Shown piece after piece: positions 33,957-45,535 of a stretch of DNA of 64,000 nucleotides. Under the pieces are notes generated by a model. That model searched no databases and had not been told where the DNA came from. It was given only the letters and a program-made list of their open reading frames with translations. The stretch comes from Roridomyces roridus (lineage: Eukaryota > Basidiomycota > Agaricomycetes > Agaricales > Mycenaceae), in assembly GCA_029378245.1 (NCBI GenBank), contig JARKIF010000175.1, forward strand, positions 1-64,000, given 5' to 3'. The position numbers and the translations under genes are program-made. The stretch's first letter is position 1, and every line of letters starts with the position of its first letter.

Positions 33957-36900
33957 TCATACAAATTGACTCATGAAGGTCCGAAGACAATTGATGGAGA
34001 GCTGTGCCGCACTGTGCAGCGGACTTGTGCCATCCTTGTCAGCAGCATCAACTGCTGCCCCATGTTCTATGAGCAGCTTTGCAATGTCAAGATGGTCATT
34101 TGAGGAGGCACGGTGCAGCGGACTTGTGCCATCCTTGTCAGCAGCATGGGCTGCTGCCCCATGTTCTATGAGCAGCTTTGCAATGCCAAGGTGACCATTT
34201 GAGGAGGCATAGTCCAGCGGAGTCCAGCCATCCTTGTCAGCACCATGTGCTGCTGCCCCATGTCCTATAAGCAGCGTTGCAATGCCAAGGTGGCTATTTA
34301 AGGAGGCACTGTGCAGCGGAGTCCAGCCATCCTTGTTAGCAGCATCAACTGCTGCCTCATGCTCTATGAGCAGCTTTGCAATGCCAAGGTGGCCATTTGA
34401 GGAGGCACTGTGCAGCGGAGTCCAGCCATCCTTGTTAGCAGCATGGGCTGCTGCCCTATGTCCTATAAGCAGCGTTGCAATGCCAAGGTGGCCATTTGAG
34501 GAGGCACGGTGCAGCGAAGTCCAGCCATCCTTGTCAGCAGCATTGACTGCTGCCCCATGTTCTATGAGCAGCTTTGCGATGTCGAGGTGGCCAGTGGAGG
34601 AGGAGGCATGGTGCAGTGGAGTCCAGCCATCCTTGTCAGCAGCATCAACTGCTGCACCATGTTCTATGAGCAGCTTTGCCATGTCAAGATGGTCATTTGA
34701 GGAGGCACTGTGCAGCGGAGTCCAGCCATCCTTGTTAGCAGCATCAACTGCTGCCCCATGTCCTATAAGCAGCGTTGCAATGCCAAGGTGGCCATTTGAG
34801 GAGGCACTGTGCAGCGGAGTCCAGCCATCCTTGTTAGCAGCATCAACTGCTGCCTCATGCTCTATGAGCAGCTTTGCAATGCCAAGGTGGCCATTTGAGG
34901 AGGCACTGTGCAGCGGAGTCCAGCCATCCTTGTTAGCAGCATCAACTGCTGCCCCATGTTCTATGAGCAGCTTTGCAATGCCAAGGTGGCCATTTAAGGA
35001 GGCACGGTGCAGCGGAGTCCAGCCATCCTTGTTAGCAGCATCAACTGCTGCCCCATGTTCTATGAGCAGCTTTGCAATGCCAAGGTGGCCATTTAAGGAG
35101 GCACGGTGCAGCGGAGTCCAGCCATCCTTGTCAGCAGCATGGGCTGCTGCCCCATGTTCTATGAGCAGCTTTGCAATGCCAAGGTGGCCATTTGAGGAGG
35201 CACTGTGCAGTGGAGTCCAGCCATCCTTGTTAGCAGCATGGGCTGCTGCCCTATGTCCTATAAGCAGCGTTGCAATGCCAAGGTGGCCATTTGAGGAGGC
35301 ACGGTGCAGCGAAGTCCAGCCATCCTTGTCAGCAGCATTGACTGCTGCCCCATGTTCTATGAGCAGCTTTGCGATGTCGAGGTGGCCAGTGGAGGAGGAG
35401 GCATGGTGCAGTGGAGTCCAGCCATCCTTGTCAGCAGCATCAACTGCTGCACCATGTTCTATGAGCAGCTTTGCCATGTCAAGATGGTCATTTGAGGAGG
35501 CATAGTGCAGCGGAGTCCAGCCATCCTTGTCAGCAGCATGGGCTGCTGCCCCATGTTCTATGAGCAGCTTTGCCATGTCAAGGTGGCTACTTGAGGAGGC
35601 ATGGTGCAGGGGACTGGTGCCATTCTTATCAGCAGCATGGACTGCTGCCCCATGTTCTATGAGCAGCTTTGCCATGTCAAGATGGCCACTTGAGGCGGCA
35701 TGGTGCAGGGGACTGGTGCCATTCTTATCAGCAGCATGGACTGCTGCCCCATGTTCTATGAGCAAAGACAACACCCCTCTTTGAAAACCCATTCTTGCAC
35801 ACATACAGATAGCTGGCAAAGCTGGACTTCTCTGTAAATCACACAATGTTATGTACTGGGTACTCTTATCATCCAGCAGATGCATTGTTGATGGCAGTAG
35901 CTGCTCCTGGTCTGTGTCATCACAGTGTTGCAAGTGAGTGAACCAGTTTTCAGCTGCATATTCTGCAAGTGGGTACTCAACCCAGATTTGTGGAGTCATA
36001 ACATGATTATTGTCTGCAAACACCAGGAGATAACGAAGACAGGTTTGTGTGATGAACTTCTGTGAGTTGTCCACACACAGATCAAAAATGGATCCATGCT
36101 CTTGATAAAACTCCTTGGAAAGCAAATAGTCTCGCACAGATGAGTGTGCAAAACTGATTGATTCTTTCCTTGATTCATGTGCGTTAATGAGAATGAGCCC
36201 ATCAAGTAGCTTGAAAATCTGAACATTTCCTTTCCGCATGCGAGGGATATGGATTGATGTGTCCAACTTGGAAAAGTCAAAATTTGGCAAGTCCAAGCGA
36301 AAAGCAATAGCATCTGCAAGCTCCTCTGGGGATAGCTCTCTTGCTGAAAACACAAGCCACCGTAGTATTCCCTGAATGAAAACTGGTGGCAGTTTAGGTT
36401 GTGCCTTAGCGCGTTTAAGGAAACGGCTGTAGATGCTGAAGAGATCAGCAGGTGGAACTGCAAGGACCTCATCCCATTCATGGTCCCAGTGACAATAACC
36501 TAATTCCTTGATCAAGCAATCTGCCATGCGGAACCTAGTATCAATGCCTTTTAGGTCAAGCCAAAAGAAAAGGGGTAAAAAAAACCTACATTCCACTGCT
36601 CTTGGTCACAATTTGTTCAGTGACTGCCTTGGCATGTTCAACATCAGCAGACATTGCTAAAATCTTGCTGTAGACAAAAGATTCAATGTCCCCATCCAAG
36701 ATTGATGCATCCAACTGTATCAAGGGAATGCCATTGAAGCCTGTCTGAAATTCCTGGCGATGTTGACTTGTGAACAGCACATGTGGGCGTTTCTTGGAAG
36801 ATCCACGTAGTCTGTTCACCCATGCAACAAGACCTGTCCAATCATTCTGGTGGCATTCATCCAGTCCATCCAGAACAATATATGTCTGTCCTACTTCTTG

Positions 36901-37720
36901 AATCAACCTATCAAGGAGTTGCTGGAGATCTTCAATCTGTGGTTGAATTTTTCCTTTTCCAAGTGTTTGATAAAATGCTGAAAGAGTCCCATGTGGAGTT
37001 GGTGAGGGTGACATCTCAGAGAGCTGCCAGGCGATAGAGCGCAGCATGATATCCAAGCTTTGTCTGTCGTCCCTGCTGAAGTCGAAGAAGAAATATGCAA
37101 CTTCTTCACCAGCCTTGACCAGGTTGTCGATGACGGTTGAACTGTTCATGTCAGCAGAGACAGAGCAGTAAAATAAATGAAATACCTGAGTACACTTTTC
37201 CCTGTTCCAGCTGAAATTGGTCAGATATGAAGAGAACTAAAACCAAGGCCAACATACAGATCCCCTGAATCCACAAGCTGCCAGGTGTCTCTCTCCAGTC
37301 AATAAACTGATCATGCTCAAGCAGCCAGCTCCCTGTATCCTCATAGTGCTGTGCTTGCAGATGATTCTGTCTATCCTGTGTATTGGGAGGGTTTCCCAAC
37401 CACTTGAGCAAATCTTCATTGGATCTAGACCAAAGATGAGACACAAGAGCTATGAAAAGAGAAAATGTGATTAACCCTTGGAAACTATCATACAAATACA
37501 ATTAACTTGGCAGCAGGCTTTTCAAAAACATACATGTTGACAATGGGGCTTCCTCCAGCACCACCAGCACCCCCAATTTGACCTCCATATGCACCTGAAC
37601 CTCCTGGGCCACCTATAGCCACAGGTCAGGATTTATTCAGGATCCCACTCCAGGACTTCACCCACCTACGACAGTCACACTCCCTGCTTTTCTGACAATG
37701 TGAGGGTTGGACATCATCAT
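33957..37720 (-). CDS. NLR-like NACHT-ankyrin STAND protein
   Basis: Fungal NLR-like proteins are signal-sensing ATPases linked to non-self recognition and cell death. The likely start at 37,720 gives a short leader and a Gly-rich segment (GGPGGSGAYGGQIGGAGGAG); the joins between 37,450 and 37,720 are not resolved. Then come EDLLKWLGNPPNTQDRQNHL, TGSWLLEHDQFIDW and a NACHT P-loop GTGKSVLSSTVIDN, whose centre lies on a 25-nt micro-exon (37,186-37,210). Walker B is TYIVLDGLDEC, and HVLFTSQHR follows. After an intron (36,535-36,589) there is a winged-helix-like region (FRMADCLIKELGYC, LRWLVFSARELSPEELADAI, FAHSSVRDYLLS). About 18 ankyrin units of 33 residues form the C-terminus, nearly identical at the DNA level. 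No stop interrupts the reading frame from the P-loop to the end. Confidence 0.87.
33990..35770. repeat. 99-bp ankyrin-coding tandem array with a 795-bp higher-order copy
   Basis: Around 18 units of 99 bases differ at only a few positions, such as AANKDGWTPLHSASSNGHLG. Units 4-6 and 12-14 from the N-terminus are identical in protein, including a one-codon insertion (SSSTGHLD). Their DNA repeats with a period of 795 bases (34,509 against 35,304). This points to recent unequal exchange or gene conversion. Confidence 0.92.
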
Positions 37721-37995
37721 CAGCAACTTGACACCCTCTTTTCTGGGCACCTCGAGACCTTTTCTGGTGCTTTTTCCACTTTCGTCTTTTTCTGGCACTT
37801 TCCGCTGGACTTTCCGTGGTCGAGATTTGCTTTCGACTCTTTTCGTCTTTTCGGTGCGGAACCAGCTGCAATTAAAAGTGGTCAAAAAAGCGAGTCCCAG
37901 TTCATGTAAATTACATAAACCGCTACCACTACTAAGTATGTTCAAAATGTAATTTCGTGCGCTTTATGATCTGCATAGCTGTTAACTTAGAATGC

Positions 37996-38304
37996 GTTGA
38001 ACACGTCAAGTGAGCGAGAAAAATTGAAGAACTTGTCCTTCCCAGCCACCCCAATAAGCTGCGCAGCCCACAAAACTGCGCCAAGGGATACCACTACCAG
38101 AGTCGACACCGCGGTACTTGAATTGAATAGGCGCACGCGGGCAGCATGGAGACCACGGAACCCGTCGGCATCTGCGTCATACTCGATGAAGACACAATCA
38201 TATTGGGGAGGTCTGCTGTACCATGATTTAACTGCCAGAACGCGTTCATGGATTCTAAAAGCAGGAGCGGCGAGGTTGAGTGTAATGAAGACATCGGAAG
38301 AAGA
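37996..38304 (-). pseudogene. relic of a Plavaka/KDZ-type transposase C-terminus
   Basis: An open stretch of about 100 codons reads VLAVKSWYSRPPQYDCVFIE, ADGFRGLHAARVRLF, WAAQLIGVAGKDKFFNFSRS and LDVFNAF, then stops. This is the order of blocks in the C-terminal region of Plavaka- and KDZ-type transposases, where the copy at 24.6 kb has RGMSVVRVKLLFSFSF and RGAHLIPVYG. The middle segment (the TGMW-type block) is missing, and no upstream domains were found. It is a decayed fragment only 276 bases upstream of the NLR-like start. Confidence 0.6.
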
Positions 38305-41225
38305 CTGTCAAGAAGGGGAAATGGATTGTATGGCTCGATAGGGACATGTAGTAGATAGGATAGATATAGCGATATCTGGGCGTGTAAGCAGAGACAAAAA
38401 GACTGGAACTGTGGAACACAACCACTCACTGAGTCCACAGAATGCCAAGGGAATCACTTGTGGTGGACAGAAGCAGAGGCTGATTTATCAAACAGCGTTC
38501 AGGCGTAGAGCTACTAGAGGACGAGGCGGCGACGGGCGGACGGGATGGTGGTACGAGTCAACAGGTGGTGATGCTTGTCAGTAATCGTGTCATGGCGTTG
38601 CGGCCGCCCGCACACGTGGTGTTGTTGATGACTGAATTGGGATGGAAGACAACAAACGCCAACAATTCCCTCTTCTTTTCTCCCCTCATCTCGGACCGAC
38701 TCAGACTCTCCGTCCCTCCGCCTCGCTGGTTCAGACTCGGTACACTACCTCAGAATGGAAACCGGTGCGCATCCTCTAGCTGCCTGAGCTGTCAGAGTCT
38801 GACAATGACTCTTTCTTTGTAGACTCCATCCGCCGAGTGCTGTGTCCCGACGCTTAGCCCTTCCGGTCAATGGTGTGTACATACATCGGCTCCTGCACAG
38901 TTCTCGCAACCTACTAATAAAGACCCTCGCAGGGTGACTAGACACATCGCTGCGCCGTCTGCGGCTGCTGCCGCATATGTCAGTATGTGTCATTCATATC
39001 CCTCGTTTCCAGGCTGACGTACATCAGCTGGGCTTGCCCCGTCTCGGGACCGTAAGTCACTGGCTACCACGCAGTCGGCCTGGGCGGCGCGCCGCGCTAC
39101 GGCTCACTTGCCTCACATCTGTCCGCCAGCCGGTTAACACTATGGAGGTCATCCATTGGTGCACTCTGGTTGTTCCCCTGCCTCGGTATGTCTTCGTTCC
39201 GCCGCCGGATGATCCTCGGTCTGAGTTTTGACTCAGCAGTATGATCACGGGTCCCGCGCCGTTGTTGGATGTTACCCTACACCTTGTTCGCATTAAGTAG
39301 ATTTGTACCTTCGATAGTGCTCCATCTAATATATTTCAATGTCTGCCCTCATTGGTGTATCATGAGCAGGGCAGCTTCTGGAGTGCTTTTTGCTACGACC
39401 ACACCGCTTTTCTGGGAGGAAAAAGCGCTTTTTTACGCAAACGGACCTAGCTTAAAAAAGTGGCTAGGTGCTTTTTCCTCTTTCGCACTTTTGCGTCTTT
39501 TGGCTCGAAAAAAGCCAGAAAAGACGCAAAAGCTGAAGTTGTCAAGTTGCTGATGATGAAACTGGGCTGCAGATTGTTAGTGAATGGAGTGGAATAAGCC
39601 AAGAGAGCAGCTCACAGCAAGCAGCTAGCTGGGAAACGTGGTGGTAAGAAGCAAGATGCCAGCGTGCAGGTACAAATATGTACAAGCCTTCTCAGGGGAC
39701 AAACATGCACAAACTTTCTCATAAGTACGACCCATTCACTAAGACAACCAAAAGACGACACTTTTTACATGGTTGTTACAACACATACTAACAGATCAAT
39801 TAGCACAAGCTGCATTACAGTGATCTGCTGCCTCTGGCGCAACGGACATTGTGTGAAAAAATATAGCAGACACCCGGATTGCATAAGTAATGTGGGTCGC
39901 CCGGACCCGCGCCAAACATCATGAATGCACGGGCCAGCTTATTTAAAATACGCTCTTGCCGATGAATGACCTGCGGAGCGTGGTGGGTAATCCATCAGCG
40001 AAACCCAATGGAGGATGAAGAAATGACGCACATAAAGCCGGCCCACTTGCTCATCTTCCGTTTCTCTACTTCTCATCTGCCCATTTCCCACCCCGATGCC
40101 CCCAGCTTCTCCGGCCAACGGCGCTTGCTCACCGTCGACCCGTCGACAGGCACTCCGATCATGCTCTCCGGTATACCAGGAATAGGCGGCGACGGCGGCG
40201 GAGGGAGCCCAGACAAGCGCCGCAGCTGCCTACATCCTTCCCCTCGTCACCCAGCGCTCGAGCGTCATGTTGGATAACGGGTGCAGCCGCACAGCTGTTA
40301 TTCCCGGTACGCGCGATAAGTGCCATTGTGTGGGCATAAGTGCCGATCGAGGCAGGGTGCGCGGCGGGGTGATGTGTCGGTCGTTGGTACGCACGAGAGG
40401 CGAGTGGTGGTGATCCACAGGCGGGAGGGTATGTGGCGCGCAGACGGAGTTTGTGTCACCCGCGGTCGCAAATGCTCGTTATAGAGTATGAGCAGTGTGA
40501 AGAGCCGGCCCGCGCCGAATGCAAGAAGAGGACAACGTCCGGAGGGCCGTACAGGTAGTGAGGATGTCGGGGACTGTGCCCGTCCCCTCGCGCCACTGCT
40601 AGGGCGCGTAACAGAGTCGAGGATTGTCTCCCTGGATACGCCGAGTAACCTGGAAGAAGCATCAGCGGTATCCGAGGGAGGATGGGAGGGCACACATACA
40701 AGCGACAGGCTGTTTCTTCTTCTTCCTCTGCTCATGCTTCTGCTGTCTTCAAGCCACTCATCCCGCTTGTGTGCGCCGTCGACTCGAGATCCATCAACCT
40801 CCCACCCATGTAGCGCGACGCCCACCGTCCACTCGGCCGATCGAGGGCTGTCGGAGCTACAGGCTGCTACCGGCCATGGACGTAGGAGCGAGAACTGATA
40901 CACACAGCGCACCAAGCACGCGTCAGCCAAGCGCAGGACTCAGCGGCCCCAGCCCAAATGGACCTCGGCGTCTCCACGCAGAGAAGGGTGCACGTAGTCG
41001 TCCGCGTCACAGTCTCCGCGCGGTGTTTGTCCTTCGGCTCCAGTGGGGCTGGGAAGATATGCGGAAGAGCGGATATGTGAGCGGGGACGCTGTGGATCTA
41101 TCGTCGACATGGTAGGAGCCGGGAAGGACACCATCTCGCTCGATGTAGGTAAGATGATAGGCCACCATGGTGGAGATAGCTGTTGGGAATGTTCGTCTTC
41201 GGAGTAGAGAGTGGGCGCCAGAGTG
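38305..41225. other. long gene-poor stretch
   Basis: No family is recognised in any frame. Several overlapping frames of 80-210 codons at 40.3-41.1 kb exist on both strands because of GC-rich DNA. At 39,380-39,530 there is an inverted-repeat-like block rich in CTTTTGCGTC/GACGCAAAAG, possibly a MITE. A minus-strand frame at 40,298-40,930 is not supported by introns or motifs. Confidence 0.35.
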
Positions 41226-41798
41226 CTCACCGAGGATTATCCCTGTCCAACAAACCCTCCGCAATCTCCAAAGTCGCCAGCTCGGGTAAAGAGCTCGCCG
41301 CGTGAAGACAACCGGCAGTGACATCCGCAGGGGAGTAGTACGAGACGAGGTGCTGTGTACCGTCGCCACCGCCTGCGGGAAGGGTAACGGAGAACGTCTG
41401 CACACACAGTACTTATCAGCCTCCTCCACTCTCCCCGAGAAGAGGAAAGAGACGCACCTTCTTCATAAGCCCATTGGCCTTGAACTTGTAGTTATTCGTA
41501 AGGCTGCCCAGAAGCGTGCGTTCCCAGTCGAGACAGCAGAAGACCTTGGTCGGCTGAGAGCCTTGGAGCTGGTGTAAAGCGGCTGCAACGACGCGCCCGA
41601 CCGCGTCCGACCCTTGTGCTCCTCTCCTCCCCTCTGCATCTTCCTCTGCATCCTCGTCTTGGTCGTCATCGTCATCCTCCTGGCCACACGGGGAATGAGC
41701 CCACGGCGCGCGGCTTCGAGGATGAGGAGGGTGTCACCGGTGGTGGCGATCCAGCCTGACCATGGCGGTTCGACGGGGACGTGTGGCGGGGCGGACAT
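41226..41798 (-). pseudogene. truncated WOPR (Gti1/Pac2) gene copy
   Basis: The start at 41,798 and PPWSGWIATTGDTLLILEAA match the intact gene at 6.0-8.65 kb. After GLIPRVARR the frame jumps to acidic-region sequence in another frame. Compared with the intact gene about 199 bases are missing (8,342-8,540), which removes the SGIKRWTDG and WSPSRILG core. The second exon is present to 41,226, and everything further downstream was never copied or is lost. It cannot make a working DNA-binding domain. Confidence 0.9.
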
Positions 41799-42347
41799 GA
41801 CTGTGTTTTAGGTTTTTGTGTTCGCTGCCCTGAGGATACCGAGGATTAGAGTTTGATTGAACGCATTGCACAACTCTCACCTGAAGGAGTCGAGTCGAGC
41901 GGGTCAAGTACCCTATTCTCCCATGAAGCTTGCTTGCTGCGGTCTTGCTTGTCGTCTCTCGTCTTGCCCGTTGCTCGTCGTCGTCCGCACTCGATTCTCG
42001 CCGCCTAAAAGCCCCGGATAAAGATCAAGAACAAGTAGACTTCGGCCCCGGATCTTGTTCTTGCAGCCTTCTCGGGTCTCTGGGATGCTGAGGCTGCGTT
42101 GGAGGGTGCGCTCGTCGACGTCGCTGGCAGTGGCGTAAGAGGGAGGAAGTGTGTTTGGCAACAATCAGCCTTCCGCGACGGCCAACGCCAACGCCAACGG
42201 TGTCGAAAAGCGGGCTGAGGGCGCTATCGTAACGAGGAACGTCTGGAATCGCCTTCAAAATTCTCCACTAGTCCCCCGACGCTGGAATTCTTGCTAGCCA
42301 TGCACCTCCGAAAATTTGCGACTCGTCTCCATCGTTCTCTATGAGCC

Positions 42348-42957
42348 TAGGGATGCACACCGCCCGTCTACGGGTGACGGCCGTCAAACTGACGGGTTGA
42401 GACGGTTACGGGCCGTCAAATCAACGGCCGTCTTTTTGGCATCTCCCCGGGTCAGACGGGACGGGACGGCAAAATAGACGGGTACGGCCCGTCAAAAGAC
42501 GGGTCCGGTGCGAACCCCATCAAAGTGCTTACATTTGAGCCGCAGAAATATTCTCCGGCTTCGAAACACTCGCTGCAGCTGCTTTCCCATGTTATTGCAT
42601 TTCATTCAGGTGAGCAAACACATATTCAAAGAACTTTGAGGAGATTTGATGCAGATTTGATGTCAGATATCCCATCAATTCTGCCACCAGATCCAATCGA
42701 ATGGCGGAGACCCGGTTGCACCAGTGGTCCAATCACGCACTCGGCCAGTTCACCGCAAGAATCTATTTGATCCGACCATCCCGGGCACCAACCCGTCAAC
42801 GGGCCGTCAATCTCACAGATTGACGGGACGGACGGCAATGTTGCCGTCCCGTACCCGTCCCGTACATTTGTTTCATCCAGGACGTGACGGGTACGGGTAC
42901 GTACCCGTGTACGGACGGCCGTCAAACGGCTCACGACGGGTACGGTGTGCATTCCTA
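42348..42957. mobile_element. 610-bp hAT-type MITE with 8-bp target duplication
   Basis: The ends TAGGGATGCACACCG and complement TAGGAATGCACACCG match at 14 of 15 positions. TATGAGCC stands at 42,340-42,347 and again at 42,958-42,965, a perfect 8-bp duplication as made by hAT transposases. The sub-terminal regions are packed with GACGGCCGTC, ACGGGT and GGCCCGTC, likely transposase-binding repeats. No protein is encoded. It inserted into copy B only: copy A has the uninterrupted sequence around 9,226-9,250. Confidence 0.93.
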
Positions 42958-42965
42958 TATGAGCC

Positions 42966-45535
42966 GTCACCAGACAACCAACGGTTACAAGCAGCCCCCG
43001 AATCTACACGGAAATCAACCGATGAAGCTTCCAGTTCGAGCCTGGACTACGTTTTAACAGGTGGTCGCTTGCTTTTTGGGTCGGCAGCTCAGGAGTCACA
43101 TAGGTCGCTGGATGATTCCGAATCCTTCTGTCGGCTTGCACTTTGGATACAAACCCGTGCAAGCCTCATTGCATGTGCATCGACAGACGATCTCGCACTT
43201 CAACAGTGACTGCGAGGAAGTTCTCCGTTCGATTCCGCTTCTCTGTCTAATTGGTCTACGTTGGCGTTTTTTCTGTGTCTACCGACCATTCGGAGTCCGC
43301 TTGTCCCCACCCCTCATTCATTTCCATGCACCTCCGAAGAGCTCTATGGGCTCGCTGGCAGTTGTTCTCACCCTCCACGCCGTACTCTCATCGTTGTAAG
43401 CTTAAGTACAGAGTCCAGACACCCAATGGCGAGAAACAGCCACGAGTCTGGAATCTGGATGTAAATTGACCGAATGCAGCCTACAGTTCGACCCTGGGCT
43501 GCAACTTATGCACTCCGTAGTTGTCTTTTTTTAAAAGCGGCCCACCGAAGTAAGTATCTGCATCATCTGCATCGACAGACAGCACCTCTAACTAATAGTC
43601 AAAGTGACTGGAGGAAGTTCTCGGTTCGAATCCGCTCAATTAAGAAATGTGGTGAAATCCTTTTTTGCATTGAGGTCCAAACGATTCCGAATCCTTCTTG
43701 GATACACAACTCGTGCGGCTGCATCCACAGACGACACCTACATCCCACTTCAAAAGTCCGGCTCTCTGTCTACATCAGCTGGTTCCAACGCTTTTTTCTG
43801 TGTCTACCGACCATTCGGAATCGGCTCGTCCCCACCCCTCATTCATTTCCATGCATCCGGCCTCAGAAGACCTCTATGTGCTCGCTGGCAGTTGTTCTCA
43901 CCAGCTCCACGCCGTACTCTCATCGTAGTGCAGAGTCCAGACACCCGAAGGCGAGAATCCACCGCCAATAGTCTGTGTAGCTTGCCCGGGCAGCCTACAG
44001 TTCGACCCTGGGCTACACCTTGTGGACTTTGTATCTCCTTTTTTGATGCTTGGCAGTTTCTTGCAGTCACCAGTGGCAGCGGCCCATCCCAACTATGTTA
44101 ATGGTATCTGTCTGGGCCTCATCTGCATCGACAGACGACACCTCTCATGAATAGTAACAGTGACTGGAGGAGATTCTCGGTTCGATTCCGCTCCTCTATC
44201 TGATTAAAGAGGGCAGCGGAATTTTTTGCGTTGCCAGCTCAGACTGAACGGTATCCAACTGACTGCATTGAGGTCCAAACGATTCCGATTCCTTCTGTCG
44301 GTTTGCAATTTGGATACACAAATCGTGCAGACAGTGAATGGTGCCTCCACAGACGAGCCAGCTCAAGGCCGTACCCTCATCGTCACCCAACGAGCCTCAG
44401 ACACCCAATGGCGACGAGGACCCGCCAATACTGGTCTGTATGCACACATTGCTTTGATAATGAAGCTTTGAAGGTTGACCGACTCGGATGCAGCCTACAG
44501 TTCGACCCTGGGCTACACCTTTGAAACTCGACAAGAAACTACTTTTTTGATCCTTTGCGATTTTCTGAATGGCCTTCCGAATTTTCCACTACACAGTACC
44601 CCGACGCTCGAATTATTTCTTTCCGAGGACTTCCGAAAACATGCGAGTCTCTCCCTGACCGATAATCGTTCTCGCAGCTCTACGCCGTACTATTATCGTA
44701 ACGACCAGCCAATGGTTACTGAGCAGCGAGGAGCCGCCCGAATCTGCACTATCGAAAGCTTCCAGCTCGAGCCTGGGCTACTTACGTCTTGGCAGAAAAC
44801 TGGTGAACGGCTTTTTGGGTCCGCAGCTCAGACTGAACGGTACCTCATTGGATTGAAGTCCCAATGATTCCGAATCCTTCTGTCGGCTCGCAGTTTATTT
44901 GAATACACAGCTGGTGCAGCTCCCTTCTGCATCCACAGACGACACCTACATCCCACTTCAAGGTGACTGGAGGAAGTTCTCGGTTCGATTCCGGGTCTCT
45001 GTCTAACAAGTTTGGTCTACGGCGGCGTTTTTCTGTGGCTATCATTTAAATCGACCACCATTCGGAATCGGCTCGTCCCCACCCCTCGATTTCTTTCCAT
45101 GCACCTCCGAAGACCTCCGATTCAATGGCTCTCACCAGCCCAGCCGCCTCTTTAGTCTGTAAGAAAATGGACCGACGTAAGGTCCCAGTTCGAGCCTGGG
45201 CTACGTCTTGCCTAGGTCCTCCGCGATTGCTTTTTTACTGGAAATCTATACTTTGGTATCTGTCTGCATTGAGGCCTGAATCCTTGCAGTAAACTCGATT
45301 CGCAATTGCTCCACCACTTGAAAGCTTCCGGAAAGTCTCCAACTCGAAGAGCGTTGATTTTGGGGCTGCCCGAGAAGTTCAGTTTTGGTGCCATGTAGTT
45401 GTCTTGTGATTGCTCTCTGCAATCTACCAGCTTGACGCCGAGCTCTTTCCGTCAGCAGTGGCGAAACAAATAGCACTGAGTCTGCACAGATGGCGGAAGC
45501 TTCCAGTTCGAACCTGGGCTACATCTTACACGGTA
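42966..45535 (+). repeat. array of B-box (tRNA/SINE-like) repeats, copy B
   Basis: Two unit types alternate. One carries GTGACTGGAGGAAGTTCTCG followed by GTTCGAATCCGC (near 43,604, 44,161 and 44,963). The other carries CAGTTCGACCCTGGGCTACA or CAGTTCGAGCCTGGGC (near 43,476, 43,997, 44,497, 45,185 and 45,503), in most cases with a T5-T7 run 25-45 bases downstream. B boxes and T runs are the promoter element and terminator of RNA polymerase III genes. A convincing A box was not found, so transcription is not established. Confidence 0.6.

Larger units (their letters stand above)
41226..45535. repeat. segmental duplication, copy B
   Basis: This segment is collinear with 7,862-10,635 plus 32,674-32,945 in the same orientation, about 33 kb away. 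It lacks the 22-kb transposon and so shows the empty site (45,268-45,270). Copy B is longer because it has a MITE (42,348-42,957) and additional B-box units. It lacks the sequence found at 10.09-10.5 kb in copy A. Confidence 0.87.

Noticed and set aside
34234..35505. 423-codon open frame antisense to the ankyrin array
   Set aside because: It is the complement of 99-base repeats whose length is a multiple of three, so any stop-free frame stays open. The protein (ASTAAPCSMSSFAMPRW units) is not a known fold.
40298..40930. 210-codon minus-strand frame
   Set aside because: It lies in GC-rich DNA with open frames on both strands. No motif, and no intron or start context that supports it.
44961..45010. 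Possible tRNA genes at the GTTCGANTCC boxes
   Set aside because: No acceptor stem, D arm and anticodon arm could be built at normal distances, and no clear A box. Treated as SINE-like repeats.
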